DNA of 36,296 nucleotides, from NCBI GenBank assembly GCA_014360805.1, contig JACIWU010000024.1, forward strand, positions 1 through 36,296, read 5' to 3'. Source of the stretch: Chloroflexota bacterium. GTDB taxonomy: Bacteria > Chloroflexota > Anaerolineae > DTLA01. Positions 16,861-23,806 of the stretch are shown here, in pieces. Below the pieces are notes generated by a model. The model did not search any database and was not told the origin of the DNA. It saw only the letters and a program-made list of their open reading frames with translations. A program made the translations under genes and the position numbers. Position 1 is the stretch's first letter. Each line of letters opens with the position of its first letter.

Positions 16861-18033
16861 ATGCAGAACGAAATCATCTACATGGATAATGCAGCGACGA
16901 CACGGGTGGACCCGGCCGTCGTGGAAGCCATGTTGCCCTTCTTCACCGAAAAGTACGCGGTGGCATCGTCGCAGTTCAGCCACTCGCCCGGCATAGAGGT
17001 GCGCGAGGCGCTGGATGCCGCCCGCGCTACCATCGCCCAGGCCCTGGGCGCGGCCAAGCCCGAAGAGGTCATCTTCACCTCGGGCGAGACCGAGTCCAAC
17101 AACTGGGCGCTCAAGGGCATGGCGCGCGCCTTCCGTGGCAAGAAGAACCACCTCATCATCTCCAAGATTGAGTCGCGGTCCGTGCTGGATACCGCGCAAG
17201 CGCTTGAAAAAGAGGGCGTGCGCGTTACCTATCTGGACGTGGACGGCGAGGGGTTCGTGAACCTGGAGCAGTTGCGCGCCAGCATCACCGACGACACGTT
17301 CCTGGTGTCCATCCAGCACGCCAACGAAGAGGTGGGCACCATCCAGGACATTGACGCCATTGCCGCCATCGTCAAGGAGCGGGGCGTGGCGTTCCACACC
17401 GACGCCTCGCAGACCTTCACCAAGGTCCCGCTGAACCTCGCCGAGACGCCCGCCGACCTGGTAACCATCACGGCGCACCTGATTCACGGGCCCAAGGGCA
17501 TCGGCGCGCTGTACGTCCGCGAGGGCACGCCCATCGCCAAGTGGATGCACGGCGGGTTCATGGAGTTCAACTTGCGCGGCGGCGTGGAGAACGTGCCGGG
17601 CGCCGTGGGCTTCGCCAAGGCCGTGGAGATGACCAGCGCCACCCAGGTGGAATACATCTCCAGCCTGCGCGACCGCCTGATTGACGGCATCATGGCGCGC
17701 ATCCCCAAGGCCGAACTCAACGGGCCGCGCCACCGCCGCCTCCCGGGCAACGTCAACATCTCGTTCCACTACGCCGAGGGCGAATCCACCCTCCTGCACC
17801 TGGATATGATGGGCATCGCGGTGGTAACCGGTTCGGCCTGCTTCAGCCGCTCGCTGGAGCCGAGTTACGTGCTGATGGCCATGGGCAAGACCCACGAACT
17901 GGCCCACGGCTCCATCCGCTACTCGCTGAGCCGCTACAACACCGCCGAGGAAGTGGACCGCGTCATTGACGCCACGGCGGAGGTCATAGAGACTTTGCGT
18001 CGCATCAGCCCACTGGGGAAAGATGAGAAATAG
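16861..18033 (+). CDS. NifS/IscS-like protein lacking the PLP lysine
   Basis: A 390-residue protein with full-length cysteine desulfurase architecture. It starts IYMDNAATT and retains SGETESNN (PLP phosphate loop), Asp181 and Gln184 (DASQ), His206, Arg239, and Cys327 in the mobile loop (TGSACFSRSLEPSYVL). However, the PLP-bonding lysine of SxHK is Leu207 (TAHLIHGPKG, codon CTG). The PLP-stacking histidine of EHKxVLDT is Ser105, the NNE asparagine is Glu156, and the GT of the RxGTEN loop is Val242. It is therefore unlikely to make the PLP aldimine or desulfurate cysteine. Archaeoglobus fulgidus IscS is a family precedent lacking this lysine. Cys327 could still carry persulfide and the fold could still dock IscU, encoded next. 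TusA and DsrE neighbours suggest an alternative sulfur source (inference). No ATG alternative changes this reading. Confidence 0.85.
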   Translation: MQNEIIYMDNAATTRVDPAVVEAMLPFFTEKYAVASSQFSHSPGIEVREALDAARATIAQALGAAKPEEVIFTSGETESNNWALKGMARAFRGKKNHLIISKIESRSVLDTAQALEKEGVRVTYLDVDGEGFVNLEQLRASITDDTFLVSIQHANEEVGTIQDIDAIAAIVKERGVAFHTDASQTFTKVPLNLAETPADLVTITAHLIHGPKGIGALYVREGTPIAKWMHGGFMEFNLRGGVENVPGAVGFAKAVEMTSATQVEYISSLRDRLIDGIMARIPKAELNGPRHRRLPGNVNISFHYAEGESTLLHLDMMGIAVVTGSACFSRSLEPSYVLMAMGKTHELAHGSIRYSLSRYNTAEEVDRVIDATAEVIETLRRISPLGKDEK

Positions 18034-18044
18034 ACAACAGCCAT

Positions 18045-18123
18045 TAGCCTCTAGCCCCTAGCCTCTAGCCCTTCGCTAAAGGCTAACGGCCAAAGGCTAA
18101 AGGCTATAGGCTAAAGGCCAAAC
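18045..18123. repeat. Opposed heptanucleotide repeats between nifS-like and iscU genes
   Basis: Four units of TAGCCTC-type (18045-18072) face seven units of GCTAAAG-type (18075-18123) across TCG. The two arrays are imperfect inverse complements, so the intergenic RNA can fold into a long hairpin ending just before the iscU ribosome site (AAGGAGG at 18126-18132). A repeat-number change would change spacing or folding upstream of iscU. Confidence 0.75.
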
Positions 18124-18137
18124 GCAAGGAGGAACTT

Positions 18138-18785
18138 ATGCCAATCCCATACAGCGAAAAAGTCATTGAGCATTTCAAGAACCCGCGCAACGTGGGCCGC
18201 ATGGAGGACTACGACGCGAAGGCCACCGAGGGCAGCCCCGCCTGCGGGGACATGGTAACCCTGTACCTGAAGGTGGACGAGGAGACCAAGACCATCAAGG
18301 ACATCAAGTTTGAGTCCTACGGGTGCGCGTCCAACATCGCCACCGGCTCCATCATCACCGAACTGGCCAAGGGCAAGACGCTGGACGAGGCGCGCAAAAT
18401 CAACTGGAAGGCCGCTGCCGAGGAACTGGGCGGGCTTCCTGCGGTCAAGGTGCACTGTTCGGTGCTGGCCGTGGACACCCTGCGCGCCGCCATCCGCAAC
18501 TACGAGGAGAAGCACGGCCTGGTGGAAGACCGCGAGCCTACAACCGTGGAGATCGTAGAGAAGCGGCTCCGCCACGTGATGAACCCCCTCACCGGCCTGG
18601 ACATCGTCAAGACCCACGTGGTCAAGAAGGTGGATGTGGGCAACGGCGTAGTTACCGTCTGGGTGGACCTGACCCGCGATCACCAGTTCGCCAACAACAT
18701 TGAGCAGGAGATCCGCGAGCGCCTGGAGCCCCTGTGGGACGTGGCCGAGGTGCACGTGATCTTCAACGACGACGAGCAAGAGTAG
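18138..18785 (+). CDS. iscU: IscU-type scaffold fused to a MIP18 (DUF59) domain
   Basis: A 215-residue protein. Residues 1-125 are an IscU/NifU N-terminal scaffold. Its three cluster cysteines Cys36 (GSPACGD, with Asp38), Cys63 (YGCASNIA) and Cys107 (VHCSVLA) are all present. Residues about 133-210 form a MIP18/PaaD-like domain (VEKRLRHVMNPLTGLDIV, then DLTRDHQFANNIEQEI) of the kind used in Fe-S targeting and SUF-associated assembly. The scaffold assembles [2Fe-2S]/[4Fe-4S] clusters and the fused domain may deliver them (inference). ATG 18138 has AAGGAGG 5 nt upstream. It follows the lysine-less NifS-like gene and precedes tusA by 29 nt. Confidence 0.85.
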   Translation: MPIPYSEKVIEHFKNPRNVGRMEDYDAKATEGSPACGDMVTLYLKVDEETKTIKDIKFESYGCASNIATGSIITELAKGKTLDEARKINWKAAAEELGGLPAVKVHCSVLAVDTLRAAIRNYEEKHGLVEDREPTTVEIVEKRLRHVMNPLTGLDIVKTHVVKKVDVGNGVVTVWVDLTRDHQFANNIEQEIRERLEPLWDVAEVHVIFNDDEQE

Positions 18786-18814
18786 TCGCGGCGTTGGCCG
18801 CATTGGAGGTGCGT

Positions 18815-19039
18815 ATGGCGCACATTGTTGTGGATGTAAAGGGCGAGACCTGCCCGATTCCGCTTATTGAGACGCGCAAGGCCCTGCGCAAAGCCGCCGA
18901 AGGGGATGTGGTGGAAGTCGTCGGCACCCACCAGGCCTCCAAGCGCGAGATCCCCATGGCGGTCAAGAACCTGGGCCTGCAACTGCTGGACATCACCGAC
19001 GCGGATGACGGGACCTGGCGAATCCGCATCCGCAAGTAG
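18815..19039 (+). CDS. tusA: TusA-family sulfur carrier
   Basis: A 74-residue protein of the TusA/SirA/YeeD fold. The CPxP signature ETCPIPLIETRKAL places the persulfide cysteine at Cys13. The rest follows the two-layer pattern (EGDVVEVVGTH, then ending DGTWRIRIRK). TusA proteins relay sulfane sulfur between sulfurtransferases, DsrE proteins and acceptors. ATG 18815 has GGAGG 5 nt upstream; the longer ORF start lies in the iscU coding region. It sits between the iscU fusion and the dsrE-like gene and is very likely on the same transcript. Confidence 0.9.
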   Translation: MAHIVVDVKGETCPIPLIETRKALRKAAEGDVVEVVGTHQASKREIPMAVKNLGLQLLDITDADDGTWRIRIRK

Positions 19040-19057
19040 GCCGAAAGGAGGCCAACC

Positions 19058-19477
19058 ATGGCCGACAAGGCAACCATCATCGTCCACAGTGGCGATTACG
19101 ATAAGATTTACAGCGCGCTGATTATCGGGACGGGGGCGCTTTCCATGGGGATGGAAGCGTCCCTGTATTTTACCTTCTGGGGACTCCAACGCCTGAAGAA
19201 GGACGGGCTGGAGGGAGGCCCGCTGTCCAAGATGCACATGCTCGGCCTGGGCAAGTGGATGATCCGCCGCCGCATGCAGAAGGCCAACGTGGCCAAACTG
19301 GAGAAACTCATGCGGGAGTTCCGCGACCTGGGCGGCAAGGTCATTGCCTGCGAGATGACCATGGAGATCATGGGCGTGGGCAAGGAGGACCTGCGCGAGG
19401 ACTGGATTGACGAGTACGGCGCGGTGGGGGCCTACGTCCAGGAGGCGAAGGACTCCAAGATCACGCTGTTCATCTAG
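19058..19477 (+). CDS. DsrE2-like sulfur-transfer protein
   Basis: A 139-residue DsrE/DsrF-type protein. The N-terminal strand-helix ATIIVHSGDYDKIYSALIIG is followed by MGMEASLYFTFWGLQRL, and later KVIACEMTMEIMGV carries the single cysteine (Cys98) at the usual active position. In sulfur-metabolising organisms such proteins exchange persulfide with TusA. AAAGGAGG precedes ATG 19058. It is last in the four-gene sulfur unit, 18 nt after tusA. Function as a sulfur donor/acceptor is family-based. Confidence 0.85.
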   Translation: MADKATIIVHSGDYDKIYSALIIGTGALSMGMEASLYFTFWGLQRLKKDGLEGGPLSKMHMLGLGKWMIRRRMQKANVAKLEKLMREFRDLGGKVIACEMTMEIMGVGKEDLREDWIDEYGAVGAYVQEAKDSKITLFI

Positions 19478-19604
19478 CGGACAGCGATCAGCCGTCGGCC
19501 GCGGGGCGTTCGCGTCCCCTCGCCCCGCACCGCGGGGAGAGGGTTAGGGTGAGGGGTCCAATCCCCTCGCCCCGCACCGCGCGCCCCTCTTACATTATGT
19601 CAAC
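19478..19604. repeat. Gap after the sulfur operon with one dispersed GC palindrome
   Basis: A CCCCTCGCCCCGC...GGGGAGAG...GTGAGGGGT element lies at 19514-19558, followed by a truncated second start of the same element to about 19585. This may also act as the 3' end of the upstream operon. No gene. Confidence 0.6.
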
Positions 19605-19633
19605 TTGCAAAAATGCGCAACCTGTGCTAAAAT
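19605..19633 (+). promoter_or_regulatory. Promoter of the acyl-CoA operon leader
   Basis: TTGCAA (19605-19610), 17 nt, TAAAAT (19628-19633). The start would be near 19640, leaving about 420 nt before the thiolase ATG at 20062. Confidence 0.6.
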
Positions 19634-19639
19634 AACAAT

Positions 19640-20061
19640 ACGCACGGGACAAACAGAAAACCGACGAGCACCGATCGCTCATCACGAACGAGGGAGTTTG
19701 CATGCTAGCCATGCCGACTAGCAAACGGGTTTGGTTACGCTCCGTACCCATCCTTTTGCCCTGTGCGCATGACCCGCGAACAACCGAGCACGAGGACATG
19801 GGGTAGGCCCGGAAAGCCCCCCCCTTCCCCGTGCTCTTTCTATTATCGCTCTCTGGCACCGAGACGAACCAGCCGTCAGGCTGCGAACCCAAAACCAACG
19901 GGGGCCATCCTGCGCCCTGCCTGAGGCATCCCTAACCAGGCCCCCGCAGGCCATCCGTCGGGCAATTCGGGATGGGCAAATCCCGTGAACGTTCATGGCG
20001 TTACCGCACCGTACAAACAGGAGCAAACCGTATCCCTCATTCTGTCGCAAAGGAGGCGCGC
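19640..20061 (+). ncRNA. Long structured leader with internal terminator-like hairpin
   Basis: The 5' segment CGCACGGGACAAA (19641-19653) can pair with TTTGCCCTGTGCG (about 19755-19768). An inner hairpin has GTTTGC...GCAAAC arms (about 19696-19726). A terminator-like stem GAGCACG (19786-19792)/CGTGCTC (19830-19836) is followed by TTTCTATTAT. A second GAGCAC at 19666-19671 could compete for the same arm. Downstream are further stems, GGGGGCC/GGCCCCC and CCATCC/GGATGG (to about 19978). The 19640-19846 part could be a stand-alone small RNA of about 205 nt or an attenuator for the thiolase operon. It matches no riboswitch consensus I recognise. Confidence 0.5.
19786..19846 (+). terminator. Attenuator-like hairpin with T-rich tail
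   Basis: The outer stem GAGCACG/CGTGCTC encloses a G-rich/C-rich inner stem, followed by TTTCTATTAT (19837-19846). It lies between promoter and thiolase start, so it would have to be read through for the operon to be expressed from 19605. Confidence 0.55.
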
Positions 20062-21261
20062 ATGAAAGAAGTTGTCATCGTCGGAGGAGTCAGAACGGCC
20101 ATCGGGAGCCACGGAGGAGCGTTCCGCGACGTTCCGGCCCAGGAACTGGCGGCAGCGGTGCTGCGGGAGGTCATCCAGCGCACAGGGGTTGACCCCAACC
20201 AGATTGACGATGTCATCATGGGCTGTATCGGCCAGCAGAGCGATGCGCCCAACATCGGCCGCGTCGCCGCCCTCATGGCCGGCATCCCCACCCACGTGCC
20301 GGGCTACACGGTGCAGCGCAACTGCGTGTCGGGCATGATGGCCATCACCAACGCCGCCCAGGCCATCAAGGCCGGCGACGGCGACCTGTTTCTGTGCGCC
20401 GGCGTGGAGAGCATGTCCACCGCCCCCTACTGTGTCCGCGGCGCACGTTGGGGCCTCAAACTCCGCTCCACCACCTTCATTGACACCCTATGGGAGGGCC
20501 TCACCGACCCCGTGTGCGACATGATCATGGGCTACACCGCCGAAAACCTCGCCATGATGTACGGCTTCACCCGCGAGGAACTGGACAAGTACGCGGTGGA
20601 ATCGCACAAGAAAGCCTTCATGGCCACCCGCACGGGCCGCTTCAAGGACGAAATCGTCCCGTTCCGTGTCTCCAAGAAGGTGGCTGGCCAGGAAGTGGCC
20701 TACGAGGAGATCGTGCAGGATGAATGCATCAACCCCGCCCTGTCGGTGCAAAAGGCGGCCCTTTACCCCACCGTCTTCAAGAAGGGCGGCGTCGTAACCC
20801 CGGCCAACGCATGCCCCATCAGCGACGGCGCGGCGGCCACCCTGGTGATGTCCAAGGAGAAGGCCGACGCCCTGGGCCTCAAGCCCTGGGCCTACATCCG
20901 CGCCTACGCCTACGCCGGCCTCCCGCCGGAGATCATGGGCCTGGGCCCGGCCGTCTCCACCCCCATCGCCCTGAAGAAAGCGGGCCTGACGCTCAAGGAC
21001 ATTGACCTCATTGAGATCAATGAGGCCTTTGCCGCGCAGACCCTCGCCTGCGGGCGGGAACTGGAAGACGAAGGCTGGGACTGGAGCAAGGTCAACGTCA
21101 ACGGCGGCGCCATCGCCCTGGGCCACCCCGTCGGCTGCACCGGCACCCGCATCGTCGTTACCCTCATGCACGAGATGAACAAGCGCGACGTCCAGTTCGG
21201 CCTGGCCACCGCCTGTGTCGGCGGCGGGCTGGGCGGCACCATCATCATTGAGCGCAAATAG
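20062..21261 (+). CDS. Thiolase (acetyl-CoA acetyltransferase type)
   Basis: A 399-residue thiolase. The acyl-carrying Cys88 lies in QRNCVSGMMAI. The second active-site set is visible as EINEAFAAQT, His355 in GGAIALGHPVGCTG, and Cys385 in TACVGGGLGG. It condenses two acetyl-CoA or cleaves 3-ketoacyl-CoA; direction depends on the cell. ATG 20062 has AAAGGAGG 6 nt upstream; the longer in-frame ORF extends into the structured leader and is rejected. First gene of the acyl-CoA operon, followed 23 nt later by a small unknown gene and then hydroxyacyl-CoA dehydrogenase. Confidence 0.92.
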   Translation: MKEVVIVGGVRTAIGSHGGAFRDVPAQELAAAVLREVIQRTGVDPNQIDDVIMGCIGQQSDAPNIGRVAALMAGIPTHVPGYTVQRNCVSGMMAITNAAQAIKAGDGDLFLCAGVESMSTAPYCVRGARWGLKLRSTTFIDTLWEGLTDPVCDMIMGYTAENLAMMYGFTREELDKYAVESHKKAFMATRTGRFKDEIVPFRVSKKVAGQEVAYEEIVQDECINPALSVQKAALYPTVFKKGGVVTPANACPISDGAAATLVMSKEKADALGLKPWAYIRAYAYAGLPPEIMGLGPAVSTPIALKKAGLTLKDIDLIEINEAFAAQTLACGRELEDEGWDWSKVNVNGGAIALGHPVGCTGTRIVVTLMHEMNKRDVQFGLATACVGGGLGGTIIIERK

Positions 21262-21284
21262 CACGGCACAGAAGGAGGCGTAGC

Positions 21285-21554
21285 ATGACCGACGTGATGG
21301 CAATGTACAAGGACAAGGCCACCCGCCAGGCATTCATCAGCAAGGGCCTGGAAATCTACAACTCGCTCAAGGCCCAGTTGGAGCCTGCCCACAACGGCGA
21401 AATCGTCGCCATAGAACCCAACACCGGCGACCATGTCGTGGGCAAGACCCTGGGCAAGGCCGACAAGGCCATGTTCCAGAAGCACCCCGACACCTGGGTG
21501 CTGTTCGTGCGCATCGGCCAGCCCGACGCGAACATCCCGTTGAAAACCTGGTAG
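21285..21554 (+). CDS. Small conserved-looking protein in the thiolase operon
   Basis: An 89-residue protein of unknown function. The N-terminal half is helical. The C-terminal half (NGEIVAIEPNTGDHVVGKTL, then KHPDTWVLFVRIG) resembles the short beta-alpha-beta pattern of DUF5678-like proteins (GxxVAI...GD...G...A...P...F..IG); this is a resemblance, not an assignment. A good GGAGG precedes ATG 21285. It sits between thiolase and 3-hydroxyacyl-CoA dehydrogenase, so a regulatory or accessory role in this pathway is likely. No cysteine, signal peptide or membrane segment is seen. Confidence 0.8.
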   Translation: MTDVMAMYKDKATRQAFISKGLEIYNSLKAQLEPAHNGEIVAIEPNTGDHVVGKTLGKADKAMFQKHPDTWVLFVRIGQPDANIPLKTW

Positions 21555-21619
21555 CAACCTCGCGCCGGCCGCCATCGGCGCGGTCGGCACCCATATCACG
21601 CAAAGAGGAGGGTACGAAG

Positions 21620-22849
21620 ATGTACATTTTCAAAGCCGCTGTTGTAGGCGCTGGCGCCATGGGCGGTGGAATCGCCCAAGTCATCAGTTTCTCCGGCCTG
21701 CCCGTCGTCCTCAAGGACATTGACCAGGCCGCCTTGCAGAAGGGCATGGATACCATTCGGAGCATCTACCAGAGCCGCGTGGAAAAAGGCAAAATGAGCG
21801 CGGGCGAGATGCAGAGCAAGATGGACCTCGTTACGTCCACCCTCACCTACGACGGCTTTGAGGACGTGGACATCGTCATTGAGGCCGTCCCCGAGAAGAT
21901 GGCCATCAAGAAGCGCGTCTTCGCCGAACTGGACGAGGTCTGCCCCGAGCACACCATCTTCGCCTCCAACACCAGCGCCCTGTCCATTTCCGAGATGGCC
22001 GCCGCCACCAAGCGCCCGGGCAAGGTCATCGGGATGCACTTCTTCAACCCCGCCCACGTCATGAAACTGGTGGAGGTCATCCCGGGCCTGGACACCACCC
22101 AAGAAACCGTGGACGACGTGGTAATGTTCACCGAGAGCCTGCGCAAGATCCCCGTCGTCGTGCAGGAATGCCCCGGCTTCCTGGTGAACCGCCTGCTGAT
22201 GCCCTACCTGAACGAGGCCGTCTATGCCCTGCAGGAAGGCACCGAAAGCGCCACCAATATTGACGCCGCCATGCGCGAATTCGGCTGGCCCATGGGCCCC
22301 TTCCAACTGATGGACATGCTCGGAATTGACATCTGCGCCGACGTCGGCGAGTACCTGTACTCCGAGTACGGCGAACGCATGACGCCCGCCTACCTGTTCT
22401 TCAAACTCGTGCAGGCCAAGCGTTTCGGCGAGAAGACCGGCGCCGGGTTCTACGACTACCCGGGCACCGGCGACTCCGAAGCCGTCCTCAAGATGATCCA
22501 GGAAGTGCAGGCCGAGGGCAAGGCCCAGAAGGGCACCGAGTTCTCCTGGGAGCGGCTCATCATGCCCATGATCAACGAGGCCGTCCTGTGCGTAACCGAG
22601 CACGTGGCGGCCGTCAACGACATTGACATGGCCATGATCGCCGGCACCGGCATGACCTACAAGGGCGAGCGCATGGGCCCGCTCCAGTTGGCCGACACCC
22701 TGGGCCTGGACTATGTCCTGCAGAAACTGGACGAGTTCACGGCCAAGTACGGCCCGCGTTTCCGCCCGGCCCGACTGCTCAAGACCAAAGTCCGCGCCGG
22801 CCACCTGGGCAAGAAGACCGGCAAGGGCTTCATGGAGTACACCACCTAG
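21620..22849 (+). CDS. 3-hydroxyacyl-CoA dehydrogenase
   Basis: A 409-residue enzyme interconverting 3-hydroxyacyl-CoA and 3-ketoacyl-CoA with NAD(P). The Rossmann loop is AAVVGAGAMGGGIAQ near residues 6-20. The catalytic pair appears as SNTSALSI and His140 in GMHFFNPAHVMKLVEVI. Two C-terminal 3HCDH domains follow (CPGFLVNRLLMPYLNEA; then RLIMPMINEAVLC), so the protein is longer than the single-domain butyrate type (about 280). ATG 21620 has GAGGAGG upstream. It precedes the crotonase gene by 99 nt. Confidence 0.92.
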   Translation: MYIFKAAVVGAGAMGGGIAQVISFSGLPVVLKDIDQAALQKGMDTIRSIYQSRVEKGKMSAGEMQSKMDLVTSTLTYDGFEDVDIVIEAVPEKMAIKKRVFAELDEVCPEHTIFASNTSALSISEMAAATKRPGKVIGMHFFNPAHVMKLVEVIPGLDTTQETVDDVVMFTESLRKIPVVVQECPGFLVNRLLMPYLNEAVYALQEGTESATNIDAAMREFGWPMGPFQLMDMLGIDICADVGEYLYSEYGERMTPAYLFFKLVQAKRFGEKTGAGFYDYPGTGDSEAVLKMIQEVQAEGKAQKGTEFSWERLIMPMINEAVLCVTEHVAAVNDIDMAMIAGTGMTYKGERMGPLQLADTLGLDYVLQKLDEFTAKYGPRFRPARLLKTKVRAGHLGKKTGKGFMEYTT

Positions 22850-22948
22850 CGCACGGTCGGCACTGGCGTGGGGCGGGGCCGCCCGCCCCACTTCCCGCGA
22901 AACGGCAAACCTATTCTACAGAACACGACGAGAGAAAGGAGCGAGACC

Positions 22949-23734
22949 ATGGGTGAGTACCAGAATGTGAAAGTGTCCGTTGAGGAGCGCATCGCCATCC
23001 TGACCATTGACCATCCCCCCGCCAACGCCTTTGACACGCGGACCGTCATGGACCTGAACGCCGCCTTTGACGAGGTCCTGGCCAACCCCGAGGTCAAGGC
23101 CATCATCATCACGGGCGCGGGCCAGTTTGCCTTCGTGGCGGGCGCCGACATCAACGAGATCAACGCCCTCAAGGGCCACGACGACGCCAAGGAAGTGGTG
23201 GTCAAGGGCCAGCAACTCTTCAGCAAGATTGAGGCCAGCCCCAAACCGGTCATCGCCGCCATCAACGCCGTGTGCCTGGGCGGCGGCAACGAACTGGCCA
23301 TGTCCTGCCATATCCGCATTGCCTCGGACCGTGCCCGCTTCGGCCAGCCCGAGATCAACCTGGGCATCATCCCCGGCTGGGGCGGCACCCAGCGCCTGCC
23401 GCGCTACGTGGGCAAGGGCAAGGCCTTTGAACTCCTGTTCACCGGCGACATGATCACCGCGCAGGAAGCCTTCCGCATCGGCCTGGTGAACAAGGTCGTG
23501 CCCGCCGGCGACGTCATCAAAGAGGCCAAGGGCCTGGCCAAGAAGATCGTGTCCAAGTCGGCCCTGTCCCTGGCCGCCATCATTGACGCCGTGAACAAGG
23601 GCTTGGAAATGGACCTGCAAGATGCCCTGCTGTACGAGGCCGAGCACTTCGCCAAACTCTGCGAGACCTACGACATGCGCGAGGGTGTGGCCGCCTTCCT
23701 GCAGAAGCGCCAGGCCAAGTTTGAAGACCGGTAG
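22949..23734 (+). CDS. Enoyl-CoA hydratase (crotonase family)
   Basis: A 261-residue crotonase-fold enzyme hydrating 2-enoyl-CoA. Oxyanion-hole residues are in GAGQFAFVAGADINE and AVCLGGGNELAMSC. The catalytic glutamates are Glu115 (GGGNE) and Glu135 (FGQPEINLGIIPGWGGTQRL), both present as in active hydratases. ATG 22949 has AAAGGAG about 7 nt upstream; the longer ORF would start in the intergenic spacer. Between 3-hydroxyacyl-CoA and acyl-CoA dehydrogenases, as expected for the cycle. Confidence 0.92.
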   Translation: MGEYQNVKVSVEERIAILTIDHPPANAFDTRTVMDLNAAFDEVLANPEVKAIIITGAGQFAFVAGADINEINALKGHDDAKEVVVKGQQLFSKIEASPKPVIAAINAVCLGGGNELAMSCHIRIASDRARFGQPEINLGIIPGWGGTQRLPRYVGKGKAFELLFTGDMITAQEAFRIGLVNKVVPAGDVIKEAKGLAKKIVSKSALSLAAIIDAVNKGLEMDLQDALLYEAEHFAKLCETYDMREGVAAFLQKRQAKFEDR

Positions 23735-23747
23735 GCCCGTCATCTCC

Positions 23748-23782
23748 CAGGCTCCCGAAGTTCTCCTGACTTCGGGAGCCTG
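23748..23782. terminator. 14-bp perfect hairpin between crotonase and acyl-CoA dehydrogenase genes
   Basis: CAGGCTCCCGAAGT (23748-23761) pairs perfectly with ACTTCGGGAGCCTG (23769-23782) around TCTCCTG. There is no U-tract, so it may tune mRNA stability or expression ratio within the operon rather than end transcription. Confidence 0.5.
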
Positions 23783-23806
23783 ACGCCAACCAAAAGGAGC
23801 GCATCT

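Noticed and set aside
19640-19680. Resemblance of GCACGGGACAAAC to the start of the c-di-GMP-I (GEMM) riboswitch
   Set aside because: The other invariant GEMM segments, including the GACGCAAAGCC-type motif, are missing downstream.
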